The notes beneath the pieces are model-generated. The model saw only the letters and a list, made by a program, of their open reading frames with translations. It ran no database searches and was not told where the DNA came from. Made by a program: the position numbers and the translations under genes. From an uncultured Pseudomonas sp. (GTDB taxonomy: Bacteria > Pseudomonadota > Gammaproteobacteria > Pseudomonadales > Pseudomonadaceae), in contig NZ_CAMPHI010000024.1 in assembly GCF_946885955.1 (NCBI RefSeq), forward strand, positions 1 through 64,000: a DNA stretch of 64,000 bases, read 5' to 3'. Shown here piece after piece: positions 36,880 through 45,992 of the stretch. Positions within the stretch are counted from its first letter, which is position 1. Every line of letters begins with the position of its first letter.

Positions 36880-37958
36880 TGGCCAACCAGGTCTTTGCCA
36901 ACAACATGGAAATCTCCTGCAAGTCGGCGGATGGCAAATCCATCGCATGCTTCCCGGACGTCTGCTTCACCCCGCCCCAGGCGCCGCCAACACCGCCGGG
37001 CGTGCCGATTCCCTACCCCAACACCGGCATGGCCAAGGACACCACTCGGGGCACACGGACGGTCAAGATCAGCGGCAAGGAGGTGATGCTCAAGGACAAG
37101 AGCTATTTCAAGACCAGCACCGGTGACGAAGCCGGAAATGCACCGAAGAAAGGCGTAGTCACTAGCAAGATCAAGGGCAAGGTGTACTTCACCGCCTGGT
37201 CGATGGATGTGAAGTTCGAGGGGGAAAATGTAGTCAGGAATATGGATCTGACTACCCATAATCATGCATCGCAGCCGGGCAATAGCCCAACCTGGCCCTA
37301 TATTGATACGGCCGCGGCGGCCAACAGCTCCCATCCCTGCAACAACGTAGTGAAGGGGTTGAAGGATAACAATTGCCAGCGCCATGTTGATGCAAACACC
37401 TACTCCACAGGCGCTGTCAATCGGGCCGGCGCATCCGAAGCCTTGTGTGGCGATTCAAAATGTAAAAAGGCAATGGAGTGCGTGCTTACACCCTATGCAC
37501 CATCGAACTGTTGCGAGGGGAAAACACCACACCATGTAGTGCCTAAATCACAATTCAAGGAGAGAGGAAAAAGTGGTAACGCGCTCCTGCTCGATGCGCT
37601 AGGAGCCAATAAGTACGACCCCGACAAGGCGCCGTGCATTTGTGAAGATGGCCATAGCCATTCCACTGGAACGCACGGTGACATTCATGAAGAGACGAAC
37701 CTCCTCACGGTGAACCATCCGAGCGTTGCGCCGCATGTCACTGGCAAGACCATCGACCCAAATGCACGCTGGAGTGTTGCCGAAGCCGAAGCAGTTGGAG
37801 CGGAAGCCGCCCAGAAAGGTGGCAGCAAATGCGATAAGGAATGCACGAAAAGCCAGGTACGAGAAGGCCATCAAAAGATGAATATCGGTCCGACGGACCG
37901 AATCCGCCCGTCAACGGCCGGACGCGTTCCAGAACCTTCAAACCCGACAACTTTCTGA
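36879..37958 (+). CDS. tse7: PAAR-like (DUF4150) effector with C-terminal HNH/GHH-type nuclease, Tse7-like
   Basis: A 359-residue effector. Residues 1-125 form a PAAR-like DUF4150 tip domain (SADGKSIACFPDVCFTPP, NTGMAKDTTRGTRTVKISGK). The C-terminal region carries TPHHVVPKSQF (HH at 218-219) and a second histidine cluster TGTHGDIH (H266, H270). This is the HNH/Endo VII-like pattern of GHH2 toxins, which predicts DNase activity. In P. aeruginosa the VgrG1b-dependent DNase Tse7 (PA0099) has this architecture. Base composition becomes noticeably more AT-rich from about 37200, at the toxin domain, suggesting exchange of the toxin tail. It is followed by its presumed immunity gene. Confidence 0.85.
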   Translation: MANQVFANNMEISCKSADGKSIACFPDVCFTPPQAPPTPPGVPIPYPNTGMAKDTTRGTRTVKISGKEVMLKDKSYFKTSTGDEAGNAPKKGVVTSKIKGKVYFTAWSMDVKFEGENVVRNMDLTTHNHASQPGNSPTWPYIDTAAAANSSHPCNNVVKGLKDNNCQRHVDANTYSTGAVNRAGASEALCGDSKCKKAMECVLTPYAPSNCCEGKTPHHVVPKSQFKERGKSGNALLLDALGANKYDPDKAPCICEDGHSHSTGTHGDIHEETNLLTVNHPSVAPHVTGKTIDPNARWSVAEAEAVGAEAAQKGGSKCDKECTKSQVREGHQKMNIGPTDRIRPSTAGRVPEPSNPTTF

Positions 37959-37987
37959 TATTGCCCTCCACAATGAAGGATATCTAA

Positions 37988-38884
37988 ATGCCAGACACTC
38001 CATTGAATGGTCTTGTCATACGCACAGCTATAGCTCGCCAGCAGGGGATGGGTTTCATTTATGCAGCCGATCCTCAGAAAGAAGCCGATGAGATCCCCCA
38101 TGCCATTATCTTCAAATATAAGGATGGCGTATTTATTCGAACCGACGCCAACTACGACGCCCATTCGCTAGCCATAGTCTCGCAGCCTGGACCTGGCCTC
38201 ATTGACGTATCCGGCTCCGGTTATTATTCAGCCATCATGGCAAGCGGTACGAGTAGTGGTGACATCTTCGACGACAGCACACCGGCGCCACAAAAACCTA
38301 GAACGGGTGGCGTCCGCTCCGTGGCAGAAATTGGCGGCGTTGCTTTCGCCGTTGGCTTAAGGGGAATGGTGTATCGCTTTGAAGGCCCTAAACGCTGGAC
38401 ACGTATCGACGATGGTCTGCCGGAAACTTTCAATGCGCAGGCAATTCATGGTTTCTCAAATACTGAAATCTATGCGGTTGGCCGTGAGGGCGCTATATGG
38501 CGTTTCGATGGTCATCACTGGGAACCTTGCGAGTCACCAACATCGGTGACTCTCACATCGGTCAAATGCGCGCCTAATGGCATGGCATACATAGCGGGCC
38601 ATCGCGGTGTATTGCTGCAAGGGCGCAATGATATGTGGAGCGTCGTCGATCAAACGGAAACTTCCGACGATATCTGGGATTTGGAATGGTTTAGCGATGC
38701 TCTTTACATCTCCACCATGTCGAATGTTTATCGGCTGAAACAATCGCAACTGGAACCTGTGGATTTTGGTGATGATCGTCCAGAGTCCTGTTACCAACTG
38801 AGCGCTGGCAAGGACGTCATGTGGTCGAATGGTGAGTTCGATCTCATGTCTTTCGATGGAATTGAATGGACGAGGATCGTTTGA
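37988..38884 (+). CDS. tsi7: Probable immunity protein to the Tse7-like nuclease (beta-propeller-like)
   Basis: A 298-residue cytoplasmic protein without a signal peptide. Several repeated blades of the kind AxGxxGxVYRFEG--RWTRID and AVGREGAIWRFDGHHWEPC indicate a beta-propeller-like fold. The gene begins 29 nt after the PAAR-nuclease effector with GAAGGA upstream, and it shares the lower GC of the toxin tail. A cytoplasmic immunity protein is expected for a DNase effector. Assignment as Tsi7 is by position and size; I recall the P. aeruginosa counterpart (PA0100) as similar in length. Confidence 0.72.
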   Translation: MPDTPLNGLVIRTAIARQQGMGFIYAADPQKEADEIPHAIIFKYKDGVFIRTDANYDAHSLAIVSQPGPGLIDVSGSGYYSAIMASGTSSGDIFDDSTPAPQKPRTGGVRSVAEIGGVAFAVGLRGMVYRFEGPKRWTRIDDGLPETFNAQAIHGFSNTEIYAVGREGAIWRFDGHHWEPCESPTSVTLTSVKCAPNGMAYIAGHRGVLLQGRNDMWSVVDQTETSDDIWDLEWFSDALYISTMSNVYRLKQSQLEPVDFGDDRPESCYQLSAGKDVMWSNGEFDLMSFDGIEWTRIV

Positions 38885-38933
38885 GCAATCGTCTGGTTTT
38901 GAACAATGGGACTCACCTGGCAGGCTTCTTGTG

Positions 38934-40208
38934 ATGCCTTCGATTGTGAATATGATTAGCCAACATGCCGAAGAAGCCGCCTTCCTGGCCGGCCTGCGTG
39001 ACTACGCCGTTCGGGCGCCCCACTACGACCTCCAACACCTGACCGCCCTGGACAATCGCATCGAAGCCCACCTCGACGGCCTGCGCATCGCTGGCTCCAG
39101 CGGTCTGGAAATCCTGCTGGCTCAGCTCGGCCCACATGCCATCGGCGAGATGTTCGCCAGTGTGGTGCTGGCTTTCGAGTCGGGCAATGCGCAGGTGCTG
39201 ACACGGCTGAGTGAGCACTTGCACAGTGCCGAAGAAACGGAGCGCAGCTATCTGATGGCCTTGGGTTGGCTCGACTGGGAGCGGATATCGCCCTGGATCG
39301 AGCGTATGCTCGCCTCCCCCGAGCCGCTGTTCCGCCGCCTCGGCCTGGCCACCTGCGGCATGCACCGCCGCGATCCGGGACCAATGCTGATCGCCGGGTT
39401 GTCCCATGCCGACCCCGGCGTGCTGGCCCGCGCCGCACGCACGGCCGGGGAGTTACGGCGGCGCGATCTGATGCCGACGATTCGTGCGCATCGCCTGCAT
39501 GGCGACGACAACGTGCGTTTCTGGGCCAATTGGGCGACAGCGCAGATGGGCGACGAGGAAGCACTGGAACCGCTTCGGCAGTTCGCCGAACAACTGGGTG
39601 AGCAGCAAGGTCGTGCCCTCAATGTGTTGCTCTGCTGGCAAAAGCGCGAGACATCCATGGCCTGGCTACGCAGCCTTGCCCAGAATCCCGAACAACGCCG
39701 CCTGGTAATCCAGGGCACCGGCCTACTGGGCGATCCGGTAAGCATTCCCTGGCTGATCCAGCAGATGCGGGATGTGCCCATGGCAAGAATCGCTGGTGAA
39801 GCTTTCAGTCGGATCACCGGCGCCGATCTGGCCTTGCTCGACTTGGAGCTGGAGAGCTACCCGAACTACGACGCCGGCCCCAACGACGATCCGAATGACC
39901 CGAACGTGGCAATGGACCCCGATCAGGACCTGCCTTGGCCAGATCCACCTTTGGTGGAAGCCTGGTGGCAGTGCAACGGAGCAGGCTTCCAAGCGGGAAC
40001 GACCTACCTGTTGGGCGCTCCACTGAGCGAGGGTCGCTGTCTCGAGGTGCTCGATAGCGGCCAGCAGCGCCAGCGCATCGCCGCCGCCACAGCCCTGGCC
40101 CGCTTTCGGCCAACCGAAGCACTTTTCCCCACCAGCGCCCCGGCCTGGCGACAAAAGATATTGCTGGGGAAGTCGGCAGGGTTCGGTCGGGGTGAGGAGA
40201 ACCCCTAA
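38934..40208 (+). CDS. TIGR02270-like HEAT-repeat protein of the T6SS module
   Basis: A protein of about 424 residues built of helical HEAT-like repeats (RRLGLATCGMHRRDPGPMLI, RAARTAGELRRRDLMPTIRA). It resembles the TIGR02270 family, often found at the ends of VgrG/DUF2169 modules. Function is unknown. The frame is open from 38829, inside the immunity gene, but an ATG at 38934 is the first outside it; there is no strong ribosome binding site, and 38952 is an alternative. GC returns to the high genomic level here, unlike in the immunity gene. Confidence 0.72.
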   Translation: MPSIVNMISQHAEEAAFLAGLRDYAVRAPHYDLQHLTALDNRIEAHLDGLRIAGSSGLEILLAQLGPHAIGEMFASVVLAFESGNAQVLTRLSEHLHSAEETERSYLMALGWLDWERISPWIERMLASPEPLFRRLGLATCGMHRRDPGPMLIAGLSHADPGVLARAARTAGELRRRDLMPTIRAHRLHGDDNVRFWANWATAQMGDEEALEPLRQFAEQLGEQQGRALNVLLCWQKRETSMAWLRSLAQNPEQRRLVIQGTGLLGDPVSIPWLIQQMRDVPMARIAGEAFSRITGADLALLDLELESYPNYDAGPNDDPNDPNVAMDPDQDLPWPDPPLVEAWWQCNGAGFQAGTTYLLGAPLSEGRCLEVLDSGQQRQRIAAATALARFRPTEALFPTSAPAWRQKILLGKSAGFGRGEENP

Positions 40209-40253
40209 TCTGCCGAATACTCTTGGAATCGCACCGATCAGCCAATACAAAAA

Positions 40254-40269
40254 CCGGCCAAAGGACCGG
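40254..40269 (-). terminator. Hairpin with minus-strand U-run
   Basis: On the minus strand CCGGTCC-TTT-GGCCGG forms a stem with one bulged T, followed directly by TTTTTG. This is a plausible intrinsic terminator for leftward transcription. On the plus strand the hairpin is followed by CTTCAG, so it would terminate the HEAT-repeat gene only weakly. Confidence 0.6.
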
Positions 40270-40390
40270 CTTCAGGGGCTTCCAGAGCATTCAGCAGACT
40301 GCTGTGGAAGGGGCGCAAGCGGCACCCGACCTGGATATAAGCGAAATCGCCGGAGAATAGTTTTGCGCGCATTTTGCGCAGGACAGAAAC

Positions 40391-40420
40391 AAAAACAGCC
40401 AGTGATCGCTCAACTGGCTG
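40391..40420 (-). terminator. Intrinsic terminator for a minus-strand transcript
   Basis: A perfect 8-bp stem CAGCCAGT/ACTGGCTG with a 9-nt loop is followed on the minus strand by TTTTTGTTTC. It lies immediately 3' of the tRNA-like T-arm on that strand, as a tRNA terminator would. Confidence 0.75.
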
Positions 40421-40431
40421 TGTCTAATTAT

Positions 40432-40465
40432 GATCGGGACGGAGTGATTCGAACACTCGCCCCCT
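40432..40465 (-). other. tRNA 3'-end remnant (T-arm plus acceptor strand)
   Basis: On the minus strand GAGTG-TTCGAAT-CACTC forms a canonical T-arm, followed by a CGTCCCG acceptor-like strand and A. The 5' acceptor partner, D-arm and a credible anticodon arm are missing upstream, and TCA replaces CCA. This looks like the 3' end of a tRNA gene left by integrase-mediated recombination, or a badly decayed tRNA. The family cannot be named; a CGGGACG acceptor would be closest to a proline tRNA. Confidence 0.45.
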
Positions 40466-40819
40466 AGCACCCCACATGGTTAAAAAGCACTCCCTTTATA
40501 GGCGCCTTAGCCGTTGCGGACGTCAAGAAATGCCACATCACCGAAGTAACGGAGTTCCTCGCCCGCGGGGTCAATCGGGCAGCCAAAATAGCCTTTCTCT
40601 TTGCGTCAGATGTTTCGCTTCGCGGTCGATCGCGACCTGATTGAGCACGCCCCCTACAGCAGCAAATCGTCAGACTGCTGAAGTGCCGCTGAAGGCGGCA
40701 GGGTCATCGTGCTAATTGGTGGCCATTGCCGTACGATTACGCACAAATATTACCTTCTCCAGCACGGAACCACTGGCAAGCCCCTTCCACGAGCGACTAT
40801 TGGGCGAAGCGAAGTACAA

Positions 40820-43800
40820 ATGATGCGTTCTATTGAAACAAGCGCCCTAACCGTGCAGGCAGCACAATCCCAACTAATCGAGGCCACCTTCGGCCTGGTG
40901 TCCTCCGCTCTGGTTCTGCTTGATGAGCAAGGGCGGATATTGAAAATCAATGGCGCTTTCGAAGAGTTGCTTGGCTACACCCTGCCGGAGCTGCTCGACA
41001 ACCTTTTTGTCGATCTGCTTCAGTGCGCTGAACGCGAGAACCTGCAGACCTTGTATGGTCAAGCTTTGCCAGCTTGCCTCACTGACCGGCCCCTTGAGCT
41101 GTGCTATGAACACAAGGATGGCAGCCTGTTGCATGGCCGCAGCAAGCTGGTAGCCGTCGGCCAGTTGTTACTGGGTGAAATCGTTCGGATCGAGCCCCCA
41201 AAGAGCCTGGATAAACAGCTCGAGCAGAATCAGTGGCTGCAACGAATCGTCGAAACAGCCCCAGGCATTATCGGTACCTTTCGCTTAACCAAAGAAGGCG
41301 AGGTTTCCATGCCATGGGCCTCGCCTGGCTACGAACAATACTATGGCGTGACCGTGGAGGAACTGAAGCGCGACGCTGGCATTCTATTCGAGCGCATCCA
41401 CCCAGAGGATGTCGCACGGGTGCGGGCGTCGATCGCCGAATCGGCACGTACGCTACAACCCTGGCAATGCGAATACCGGGTTCGTCATCCGCAAAAGGGC
41501 GAAATCTGGCTCGAGGGCCGCTCCAAGCCGACGCCTGAAGCCGACGGTTCAATACTCTGGTTCGGCTTCCTACACGATGTCAGCGAACGCAAGCGTATCG
41601 AACATGCTTTGCGGGAAAGCGAAGAACGCTTCCGCAAGGCTTTCGATTCCGCCGCTATCGGCATGGCCCTGCTGACCCTAGACGGTCGCTGGCTGCGAGC
41701 CAACCGCTATCTCTGCGAACTGCTCGGTTACAGCGAGGAGGAGCTACTGCAGACATCCAGCCAGGCGCTGACCCATCCGGACGATCTACCTGGTGAACTT
41801 ATCGGTAGCCGAGCCCTGGTAACCGGAGAAGTACCCTACTTGCATCTGGAAAAGCGCTACCGTAACAGCGACGGCCAATATCTACCGATGCGCCTGACCG
41901 TCAGCGCGGCGCATGCACATGACGGCACCCCCGCGTATCTGGTCGCCCAGATAGAAGACCTCAGCCGCCTCGTCGAGGCCGAAGAACGCCTCTCGCTGAT
42001 GGCCATAGCCCTCAGCCACGTACACGAGGCCGCCTACCTGATCGACCGCCAGGCACGCCTGTGCTATGTCAACGAAGAGGCCTGCCGCAGCCTGGGCTAC
42101 AGCCGTGAAGAATTGCTGAGCATGACCGTCGGCGAAATCGATCCCGACTGGACCAACGAGCAAATCCTGGCGGATTGGCACGACAACCCGGAACGCCCGC
42201 CGGAGATCATCGAAAGCCGCCACCAAACCAAGGACGGCCGTATCTTCCCGGTCGAACTCAGCGTCACCTACCTCGAACTCGATGGTCAGAGCTACAGCCT
42301 GGAACTGGCCCGGGATATCACCGAACGCAAACGCCTGCAGGCGGCGCAGCGGGAAAGCGAAAGACGCTACCGAGAGGTCTTCGATAACTCCGCAGACGGC
42401 CTCTATCTGGTGGAGGTGGCCGAAAATCAACAGTTCCGCTACATCGAGACCAATAGGGCCTTCGAGCGCGCGATAGGGATCCCTCGCCAGCAACTGATAG
42501 GGCGTTTTCTCGGCGAGGCCACCCCCGAAGCCGGCCGAATGGTTAAAAGTGCTTTTGCGGATTGCCTGGCCTGCGGCGAAATTATCGAAAGAGAACACAA
42601 ACTCGATTTACTGGTCGGGACTATTGCCGTCCACTCGATATTCATTCCCGTGCGTAACGAACAGGGGAGCATCTACCGTATCGTCGGCATCAGCCGCGAC
42701 ATCAGCGAACGCAAAGAGATGGAAAACCGTCTGCTGGCCAGCGAACAACAGTTCCGCGCCCTGGCGGAAAACTCGCTGAACCTGATCGTTCGCTATGACC
42801 TGAATTGCCAACGCACTTACGTCAACCCGGCGTTCGAACGGGAAACCGGTATTCCGGCCGCCAAGGCCCTGCACTGCCCACTCGAACGCTGTTGGCATGG
42901 GGGTGACCTTACGGCCGCCGAACACGAAACGTTGCTACGCCAGGTGATCGCCACCGGAGAACCTCTGGAAACCGTCCAGGAATGGTTATGCCCGCAGACA
43001 GGAGAAATGGTCATCCATGCCATTCAACTCATCGCCGAACGCGGTGTGAATGGTGAAGTGGTCAGCGTTCTGGCCAAGGGCTATGACATTACCGCGTTGA
43101 AACGTCATGAGCGCCTGGAGGAGGCCCGCCTGCGGATTTTCGAGCAACTGGCGCACGGGGCTCGGCTACCGGAAGTGTTAACGCTGGTAGCGCAATATGT
43201 CGAGCAAGTACGTCCTGATTTCCTGGCCAGCATCATGCTGGCGGATGAAGACTCCCGCTATCTGATCCCTGGCTCTGCCCCCAGTCTGCCGCTGGAGTAT
43301 ATCGAGGCACTCGGTCGTATCGAGATCGGTGAAGGCGTCGGTATCTGCGGCACCGCCGCCTGGCGCGGAACCACGGTGATCGCCGAAGACCTGCTCACCC
43401 ACCCGGATTGCACCACCTTCAGCGAACAGGCAAGACGGGCCGGGCTACGCGCCTGCTGGTCTGAACCGATGCTGGACTCCACCGGCAAGGTACTGGGTAC
43501 CTTCTGCATCTATCTGCACCAACCGGGGTTGCCGACCGATGACGACCTCAGGCTGGTTCACCAAGCCAGCCACCTGGCGGCCATCGCCATCGAGCGCAAA
43601 CGCGCCGAAGCACTGCTGCTCGAGAGCGAACAACGCTACCGGGATATCTTCGATAACTCCTTGGACCCCTTGTTTCTCCTGGAGGTGACCGAGGAGGGAC
43701 ACTTCCGCATCATCGAGGTAAACCCGGCGCTCGAGCGCGGCGCGAGCATGGAGCGCGCCGAACTGATCGGCAAGACCATTGAGGAAACGTTGCCCGCGGC

Positions 43801-45079
43801 CGCAGCAGCCAGCGCCATCGCCAAGTTTCAACACTGCGTGGACAGTTGGGCGCCGATCGATGAGGAAATACAACTCCACCTGCCCATCGGACAACGGATC
43901 TTCCACTCCACGCTGATTCCGGTATGCGGCGCTTCCGGACGCATCCAGAGGATCGTCGGGATCTTCCGCGACATCACCGAGCGCAAGCATGCGGAGCGCA
44001 TCCTGCACGTCCGCGAGCAGGAGTTTCGCGCGCTGGTGGAGAACAGCCCAGATGTCATCGCCCGCTTCGATCTGCAAGGTCGCTTCATCTACGCCAATCC
44101 GGTCACCCAGAGCATCCTTGGCAAAACCTTGGACAAACTGCTCGGCAAAGGCCCAGATGAAGTACTGCCCCACCTGAACGCAACTCACGCCTTTCGCAAA
44201 ACCCTCGCACAGATAGCACGAACCGGTGAAGCAGCTGAAGAAGAAGTCGTCATCAATGCCGTACCCGGCACCGATGCGGCCCGCTTCGAGGCCCGCTTGG
44301 TGCCCGAGCGCGACAGGGAGGGGCAGCTCGTCAGCATTCTCTCGATCGGCCGCGACATCAGCGCCATGCGCGCGGCGGAACGACGTCTGAAGGAATCCCA
44401 TGCACAACTGCGCTTGCTCTCCAGCCGCCGCGAAACCACAAAGGAAGAAGAACGCAAACACATGGCCCGGGAGGTTCACGACGAACTGGGTCAGCAACTC
44501 ACCGCGCTGCGCATGAGCATTTCCGTGCTACGCCTGCAATTCGGCAAAGACCAGCCGCTGCTGGTAGAACACATCCAAACGCTGATGACACGGATCGACG
44601 ATATCATCCAGGTAGTACGCAACGTAGCGACCAGCCTGCGCCCCGCCGCCCTTGATATGGGGCTGACTTCGGCACTCGAATGGCTGGTTGCCGAATTCTC
44701 CCGCAATACCGGCATTGCTTGCCGGTTGAAAGCGCCGGAGGCACGCCTGGAGCTCGATAACGAACGGGCCACTGCGGCCTTCCGGGTGATTCAGGAATCC
44801 TTGACCAACGTCGCTCGCCACGCGCACGCCAGCTACGTGGAGATCCACTTGAAATCCAGTCGCAATCAGGTATTGATCGAGGTTCGCGACGACGGCCGGG
44901 GCTTCGATCCGGAGCAGACGCGCCAAGGCACGCTGGGCATGCTCGGAATGCGTGAACGCGGCCATATGCTTGGAGGTGCAGTGACAATAGACAGTACCCC
45001 TGGCCAGGGTACTTGTGTTCAATTACAGATCCCTTTGCAGGCATCCCCGAGGCCCCACGACTCGACGAATGATCGCTGA
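40820..45079 (+). CDS. Soluble multi-PAS/GAF sensor histidine kinase (HisKA_3 type)
   Basis: A kinase of about 1419 residues with no membrane segment. By position it carries about eight PAS/PAC-like units (roughly 40880-43110 and 43620-44390). These are marked by recurring ESEERFRKAFDSAA, ESERRYREVFDNSADGLYL and QEFRALVENSPDVIARFDL motifs. A GAF domain (about 43125-43600) interrupts the series. The C-terminal transmitter is of the NarX/HisKA_3 class: H-box REVHDELGQQLTALR (His about residue 1220), N-box FRVIQESLTNVARHAHA and DDGRGFD. Such kinases pair with NarL-type regulators; a broken one overlaps the 3' end and an intact one lies at 54057-54698. The signal is unknown. The start is uncertain (frame open from 40709; no strong Shine-Dalgarno). 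Confidence 0.88.
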   Translation: MMRSIETSALTVQAAQSQLIEATFGLVSSALVLLDEQGRILKINGAFEELLGYTLPELLDNLFVDLLQCAERENLQTLYGQALPACLTDRPLELCYEHKDGSLLHGRSKLVAVGQLLLGEIVRIEPPKSLDKQLEQNQWLQRIVETAPGIIGTFRLTKEGEVSMPWASPGYEQYYGVTVEELKRDAGILFERIHPEDVARVRASIAESARTLQPWQCEYRVRHPQKGEIWLEGRSKPTPEADGSILWFGFLHDVSERKRIEHALRESEERFRKAFDSAAIGMALLTLDGRWLRANRYLCELLGYSEEELLQTSSQALTHPDDLPGELIGSRALVTGEVPYLHLEKRYRNSDGQYLPMRLTVSAAHAHDGTPAYLVAQIEDLSRLVEAEERLSLMAIALSHVHEAAYLIDRQARLCYVNEEACRSLGYSREELLSMTVGEIDPDWTNEQILADWHDNPERPPEIIESRHQTKDGRIFPVELSVTYLELDGQSYSLELARDITERKRLQAAQRESERRYREVFDNSADGLYLVEVAENQQFRYIETNRAFERAIGIPRQQLIGRFLGEATPEAGRMVKSAFADCLACGEIIEREHKLDLLVGTIAVHSIFIPVRNEQGSIYRIVGISRDISERKEMENRLLASEQQFRALAENSLNLIVRYDLNCQRTYVNPAFERETGIPAAKALHCPLERCWHGGDLTAAEHETLLRQVIATGEPLETVQEWLCPQTGEMVIHAIQLIAERGVNGEVVSVLAKGYDITALKRHERLEEARLRIFEQLAHGARLPEVLTLVAQYVEQVRPDFLASIMLADEDSRYLIPGSAPSLPLEYIEALGRIEIGEGVGICGTAAWRGTTVIAEDLLTHPDCTTFSEQARRAGLRACWSEPMLDSTGKVLGTFCIYLHQPGLPTDDDLRLVHQASHLAAIAIERKRAEALLLESEQRYRDIFDNSLDPLFLLEVTEEGHFRIIEVNPALERGASMERAELIGKTIEETLPAAAAASAIAKFQHCVDSWAPIDEEIQLHLPIGQRIFHSTLIPVCGASGRIQRIVGIFRDITERKHAERILHVREQEFRALVENSPDVIARFDLQGRFIYANPVTQSILGKTLDKLLGKGPDEVLPHLNATHAFRKTLAQIARTGEAAEEEVVINAVPGTDAARFEARLVPERDREGQLVSILSIGRDISAMRAAERRLKESHAQLRLLSSRRETTKEEERKHMAREVHDELGQQLTALRMSISVLRLQFGKDQPLLVEHIQTLMTRIDDIIQVVRNVATSLRPAALDMGLTSALEWLVAEFSRNTGIACRLKAPEARLELDNERATAAFRVIQESLTNVARHAHASYVEIHLKSSRNQVLIEVRDDGRGFDPEQTRQGTLGMLGMRERGHMLGGAVTIDSTPGQGTCVQLQIPLQASPRPHDSTNDR

Positions 45080-45472
45080 TGACCATGCCATCTTGCGCGA
45101 AGGGTTGAAACAGCTTTTGCCCTGGCTGGCGACCTGCACGTAGTTGGTAACGCGGAGCACGGCGCGGCGTTGCTCAAACGGCTGCGGCGCAACGATATGG
45201 ATCTGCGGCTAGACATGAGCATGCCGGGCATCAGTGGCGAGGATCTGCTGTCTCGCGTCCACAGCCGCGAGCCGCAACTGCCGATCCTGGTACCGAGCAT
45301 GCGCAATGACGTACCCATTGCCCAGCGTGCGCTCAAGGCCGATGCAACGGGCTATCTGACCAAGAACCACGATCCGGAAACTCTGCTGATGGCCTGCCGC
45401 CGAGTGGCTGCCGGCGGGCGCATCATCGATGCCCAGCTCGCCGAGCCGCTCCCACAAAACGCGGCAGATTAG
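45069..45472 (+). pseudogene. Frameshifted, truncated NarL-type response regulator
   Basis: The start ATG overlaps the end of the kinase. The first 20 codons read as a receiver start (IADDHAILREGLKQLL). The frame then stops near 45150, and the receiver continues in another frame (DLHVVGNAEHGAALLKRLRR, DMSMPGISGEDLLSRV, YLTKNHDPETLLMACRRVAA). The shift lies near 45115-45130. The LRLDMSMPG segment lacks one residue relative to the intact paralogue's LLLLDMNMPG, and no DNA-binding helix-turn-helix follows. It is a paralogous relic of the regulator at 54057-54698. Confidence 0.8.
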
Positions 45473-45518
45473 TGGTTTCGCGACACCAGCAGCCTGACTC
45501 GCTACATCCGTCTTTCGA

Positions 45519-45992
45519 TCAGCGCCGCCAACATGCGGCAAGGCTGGCACCCGCAGCCTGCCCCTTGGCCCCCGTATTGCTCAGGGTCAAGGTTCCGCAG
45601 GTATCACCTGTCATGGAGCCCTTGGGTACCGCCCGCAAGGTGTAGCCGCTGGCCGTCGGTTTGGCGACGAAACTCAGGTCGTAGTTGCTGTTGGTGCCAT
45701 CCTTGGGCGCTGCGGTGAACGGCAAGTCGGGAGCTTTATCATCGGCGGTCAGGTAGGTGCCGTTGGCGGTGTAGTGCCGCTCCATGAATTGCGCCAACTC
45801 CAGCAATACGGCCTGGGCGTCCGCCCGCTTGGCCCGGCGCACATACTCCTGATAGGAGGGATAGGAGATCGCGGCCAGGATGCCGATGACGACTATCACG
45901 ATCATCATTTCGATCAGCGTGAAGCCCCTGTTTCGTAATACCGGGCTCCGCGACGTCGAACCCAGAATGGACCTGCCGATAGAGCTGATCAT
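45519..45992 (-). CDS. pilE: PilE-like minor pilin
   Basis: A 157-residue type IV minor pilin. The leader is long (about 23 residues), ending in the prepilin peptidase site RG|FTLIEMMIVIVVIGILAA with Glu5 present. The C-terminal region has the paired cysteines of the disulphide loop (GDTCGTL and AACW). It is the last gene of the operon, and its ATG overlaps the pilY1 stop (ATGA). It should join the minor-pilin priming complex at the pilus tip. Confidence 0.9.
   Translation of the reverse strand: MISSIGRSILGSTSRSPVLRNRGFTLIEMMIVIVVIGILAAISYPSYQEYVRRAKRADAQAVLLELAQFMERHYTANGTYLTADDKAPDLPFTAAPKDGTNSNYDLSFVAKPTASGYTLRAVPKGSMTGDTCGTLTLSNTGAKGQAAGASLAACWRR

Larger units (their letters stand above)
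40209..40819. other. Intergenic spacer between the T6SS module and the PAS kinase
   Basis: There is no protein gene in 40209-40708. It contains two terminator-like hairpins oriented for minus-strand transcription and a tRNA-like T-arm (all listed separately). A lone CCCCCTAC at 40650-40657 resembles the boxes described near 53 kb, but it lacks the second box and the CCGATG, so I do not count it. The kinase frame is open from 40709 but probably starts at 40820. Confidence 0.6.

Noticed and set aside
40432..40530. Complete functional tRNA gene
   Set aside because: Only the T-arm and acceptor 3' strand fold; the 5' acceptor, D-arm and anticodon arm cannot be placed.
40650..40657. Lone CCCCCTAC upstream of the kinase as a sixth regulon site
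   Set aside because: No partner box 21 nt away, no AARAANCAGC and no CCGATG at 17 nt.
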